Shown here in pieces: positions 23,022 through 25,038 of a DNA stretch of 25,038 bases. The position numbers were made by a program, and so were the translations under genes. Positions within the stretch are counted from its first letter, which is position 1, and each line of letters starts with the position of its first letter. The stretch is from SIG459 sp045631645. Lineage in GTDB: Bacteria; Bacillota; Clostridia; Oscillospirales; Oscillospiraceae. Where the stretch lies: contig JAZQVC010000051.1 of assembly GCA_045631645.1 (NCBI GenBank), forward strand, positions 1-25,038. Reading direction: 5' to 3'. Below the pieces are notes generated by a model, which worked only from the letters and a program-made list of their open reading frames with translations, did not search any database and was not told where the DNA came from.

Positions 23022-24338
23022 ATGGCATACACCCGTGAAGACTATTTGAAAATGTATAATGAGCGCAAGGCAAGCGTTCACGACTGCCTTGACCTTATCC
23101 GCTCCGGCGACATTATCTGGTGCTCCAATAACTATAACGAGCCTTCCACCCTTTTTGAGCATCTCCACGAGATAGCTCACCGTGTGGAAAATGTCCTTGT
23201 CTATAAAAGCCGCATCCGCCGCTATCCCTTTATGGTGACTCCCGGCATGGACGGCCACATAAATTTTGCCAACTATTTCTACGGCCCTGCATACAAGGAG
23301 GCTCACCGTCTTCTCAACTGCACCTTCGTTCCCGTTGACCTGCCCAACTACTATCATCAGGTAAGCGCACGACAGGAATGGAGCATTTTTGCCGCTCAGG
23401 TAAGCCCCATGTCCGAGGACGGCAAGTTCTATATAGGCATGAACCAGACCTTTGAATATGAGCTTGTCCGCGACGCTCTTGAGAAGAAAAAGACTATCAT
23501 TCTGGAGGTCAACCCCAACCTCACCTGGATGCGCGGCTGCATTTCCATTCCCGTGGAGGCTGTAACCAAGCTTTTCGAGGTAAATACCCCCGAGGATGTA
23601 ACTCCCCCCATAATCTGCACCGAGGATGAAATAAACATAGGCCGCACCTGCGCCGAGATCATCGAGGATGGCGACACCATACAGATGGGCATAGGCGGCA
23701 TCCCCAATGCAATAGGCAACTTCCTTATGGACAAGAAAGATCTGGGTCTTCATACAGAGCAGTTCACCTCATCCATGGCAGACCTTATCAAGGCGGGCGT
23801 CATCACCGGCGAGAGAAAGGTTTTCGACAAGGGACAGCATGTTGGCGTTTTTGCCGACGGCACCCATGAGCTTTATAAATATCTCCACGAAAACCCCAAC
23901 TGCATTCTCAAGCCCGGCCCCGAGGTTGTTCACCCCTTCACCATCGCCCGTCAGGATCATATGGTAAGTATAAACACCTGCATAGAAATGGATCTTACGG
24001 GACAAATCTGCGCCGAGAGCATTGGCTCCACCCAGCATTCCGGCTCCGGCGGCGGCTTCTGCTTCACCCTCGGCGCTTATTATGCCGAGCACGGCAAGGG
24101 CATCATGACCCTCACCAGCCGCACCAAAAAGGGCGTGCCCAAAATCAAGGCTCAGCTCACCCCCGGCGCAATAGTCACCCATCCCAGAAACTATGTTGAC
24201 TATGTGGTCACCGAATACGGCGCCGTCCGCCTCAAAGGCACAAGCATAAAAGAGCGCGCACAGATGCTCATCTCCATCGCCCACCCCGACGACAGAGCCG
24301 AGCTTACCAAAGCCGCAAGAGAGCTTTTCTACTTCTGA
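23022..24338 (+). CDS. Acetyl-CoA hydrolase/transferase family protein (4-hydroxybutyrate/butyryl-CoA:acetate CoA-transferase-like)
   Basis: A 438-residue family I CoA-transferase with the two-domain fold of butyryl-CoA:acetate and 4-hydroxybutyrate CoA-transferases. Glu246 in LGLHTEQ is the expected catalytic glutamate that forms the enzyme-CoA thioester; QMGIGGIPNAIG (221-232) precedes it. The C-terminal part has VTEYGAVRLKGTSIKERAQMLISIAHPDDR, a firm family signature. The glycine loop SGSGG (340-344) is kept, but the following QVDF of close relatives is GFCF (345-348). The acyl donor and acceptor cannot be assigned from sequence; acetate with a short-chain acyl-CoA is the default guess in a fermenting Clostridium relative. 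It is a single-gene unit. Confidence 0.9.
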   Translation: MAYTREDYLKMYNERKASVHDCLDLIRSGDIIWCSNNYNEPSTLFEHLHEIAHRVENVLVYKSRIRRYPFMVTPGMDGHINFANYFYGPAYKEAHRLLNCTFVPVDLPNYYHQVSARQEWSIFAAQVSPMSEDGKFYIGMNQTFEYELVRDALEKKKTIILEVNPNLTWMRGCISIPVEAVTKLFEVNTPEDVTPPIICTEDEINIGRTCAEIIEDGDTIQMGIGGIPNAIGNFLMDKKDLGLHTEQFTSSMADLIKAGVITGERKVFDKGQHVGVFADGTHELYKYLHENPNCILKPGPEVVHPFTIARQDHMVSINTCIEMDLTGQICAESIGSTQHSGSGGGFCFTLGAYYAEHGKGIMTLTSRTKKGVPKIKAQLTPGAIVTHPRNYVDYVVTEYGAVRLKGTSIKERAQMLISIAHPDDRAELTKAARELFYF

Positions 24339-24346
24339 TAAATATT

Positions 24347-24383
24347 AAAAACCCCCCCGCGTTTTATACGCGGAGGGGTTTTT
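24347..24383. terminator. Bidirectional terminator between the CoA-transferase and histidine kinase genes
   Basis: Arms AAAAACCCC.CCGCG and CGCGG.GGGGTTTTT (24347-24361 with 24369-24383) have one mismatch and a 7-base loop. The A-run and T-run let it act on both converging transcripts. Confidence 0.92.
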
Positions 24384-24386
24384 AAT

Positions 24387-25038
24387 TCACTCGATATACG
24401 GGAACTTCAGCTGCACCTTGAAAAGGTCGCCGTCGCAGCTTATCTCCATTTTTCCGCCCTGCAGCTCGGTAAGACTGCGGGCAATGCTGAGCCCTAGACC
24501 GCTGCCCTCGCCTCCGCGGGAGGAATCGCCGCGGACGAAGCGCTCGGCAAGCTCCTCGCCGCTGAGATTGAGCTGGTCGCGGGAGGTGTTTTTGAAGCTT
24601 ATCACAACTTCTCCTCCAATTTTCTCCGCGGAGAGATAAACGCGGGTGCCGCCAAGGGCATACTTGCAGATATTGTTCATAAGGTTGTCCACAACCCGCC
24701 AGAGTCTGCGGCCATCGGCCATAATCTCGAGGGGCTCTTTGCCTGCCGCAAACACGGGAGTGAGTCCCGCCTCCGCAAGGCGCTGTTCATACTCAGCCGC
24801 AGCCTGGGAAAGGAGCACATCCACGGCACAAGGAGCAAGGTTTATTTCTATGCTGCCGCTGGAGGCCTTGCTGGCTTCCACAAGGTCATCAATGAGACGC
24901 TTCATTTTCTCGCTCTGGCGGTGGAGAACATCGGCATACTCTCTGTGCTTGGGATTATCGCAGTCCTCCCGGCAGATCAGGTCGGAATAATTGATAAGGC
25001 TGGTCAGCGGGGTTTTCAAATCGTGGCTCACATTGGTG
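24387..25038 (-). CDS. Sensor histidine kinase, C-terminal part (cut by the window edge)
   Basis: The last 217 or so residues of a membrane sensor kinase whose N-terminus lies beyond base 25038. The frame is open to the edge (TNVSHDLKTPLTS), so the apparent start at 25031 is not real. The H-box SHDLKTPLTSL carries the phosphorylated His (codon 25023-25025). The HATPase domain follows: N-box LWRVVDNLMNNICKYA, a D-box region VVISFKNTS, F-box ERFVRGDSSR and G-box GEGSGLGLSIARSL. Sensor input domain and partner regulator are off the window, so the stimulus is unknown. Its stop codon is 3 bp from the shared bidirectional terminator. Confidence 0.93.
   Translation of the reverse strand, partial: TNVSHDLKTPLTSLINYSDLICREDCDNPKHREYADVLHRQSEKMKRLIDDLVEASKASSGSIEINLAPCAVDVLLSQAAAEYEQRLAEAGLTPVFAAGKEPLEIMADGRRLWRVVDNLMNNICKYALGGTRVYLSAEKIGGEVVISFKNTSRDQLNLSGEELAERFVRGDSSRGGEGSGLGLSIARSLTELQGGKMEISCDGDLFKVQLKFPYIE

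Noticed and set aside
24387..25031. Histidine kinase as a short soluble 214-residue protein
   Set aside because: The apparent start is a GTG inside the conserved H-box and the frame stays open to the window edge, so the gene is simply cut.
1..25038. CRISPR array, phage, IS element, tRNA or rRNA genes
   Set aside because: I saw no regularly spaced direct repeats, transposase or integrase motifs, or tRNA/rRNA sequence on either strand.

Overview
The window looks like a chromosomal segment of an anaerobic, gut-type Firmicute in the class Clostridia, probably Oscillospiraceae/Ruminococcaceae-like. The signs are an oxygen-independent ribonucleotide reductase system (NrdD/NrdG), the Firmicutes cluster hprK-murB-rapZ-whiA-dnaE, a zinc-ribbon type L28, a 4-hydroxybutyrate/butyryl-CoA:acetate-type CoA-transferase, and short palindromic intergenic repeats of a kind I recall from gut Clostridia. 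This placement is inference from gene content; no rRNA is present. Nothing in the window looks like a phage, plasmid, IS element, CRISPR array or defence island.

Layout. (1) 36-4440, minus strand: nrdD, nrdG, a tRNA1(Val)-type adenine methyltransferase and rsmI, read from a near-consensus promoter that carries two NrdR-like boxes. A strong hairpin terminator lies between nrdD and nrdG. (2) 4440-4763: gene-free, with a palindromic repeat mosaic and the promoter of the next gene. (3) 4764-7058, plus strand: a large lipoprotein with a Thr-Pro linker and a C-terminal TraB/GumN domain. (4) 7125-14258, minus strand: the operon hprK-murB-rapZ-whiA-dnaE, joining carbon-catabolite signalling, peptidoglycan synthesis, division control and DNA replication. 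yvcK, often found between rapZ and whiA, is absent. (5) 14475-14663, plus strand: rpmB, divergent from hprK. (6) 14868-20501, plus strand: a glycogen operon of glgB, a 1105-residue fusion of glycogen synthase (GT5) with a complete GH13 amylase/neopullulanase-like enzyme, and a small hotdog thioesterase. (7) 20653-21939, plus strand: a class-Ic PLP aminotransferase. (8) 21940-22416: gene-free, two bidirectional terminators flanking a dense tract of at least eight hairpins. (9) 22417-22875, minus strand: a second hotdog thioesterase paralogous to the first, divergent from (10) 23022-24338, plus strand: a CoA-transferase. (11) 24387 to the right edge, minus strand: the C-terminal part of a sensor histidine kinase.

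How they fit together. Most genes are housekeeping. The most distinctive item is the single polypeptide combining alpha-glucan synthesis (GT5) with alpha-glucan cleavage or transfer (GH13), translationally coupled to the branching enzyme. The two paralogous thioesterases flank the aminotransferase, one downstream of the glycogen genes and one divergent from a CoA-transferase, which hints at acyl-CoA handling next to glycogen storage but does not prove it. Regulatory sequence is well preserved: six sigma-A-type promoters have exact 17-bp spacers, and nearly every transcription unit ends in an intrinsic terminator.
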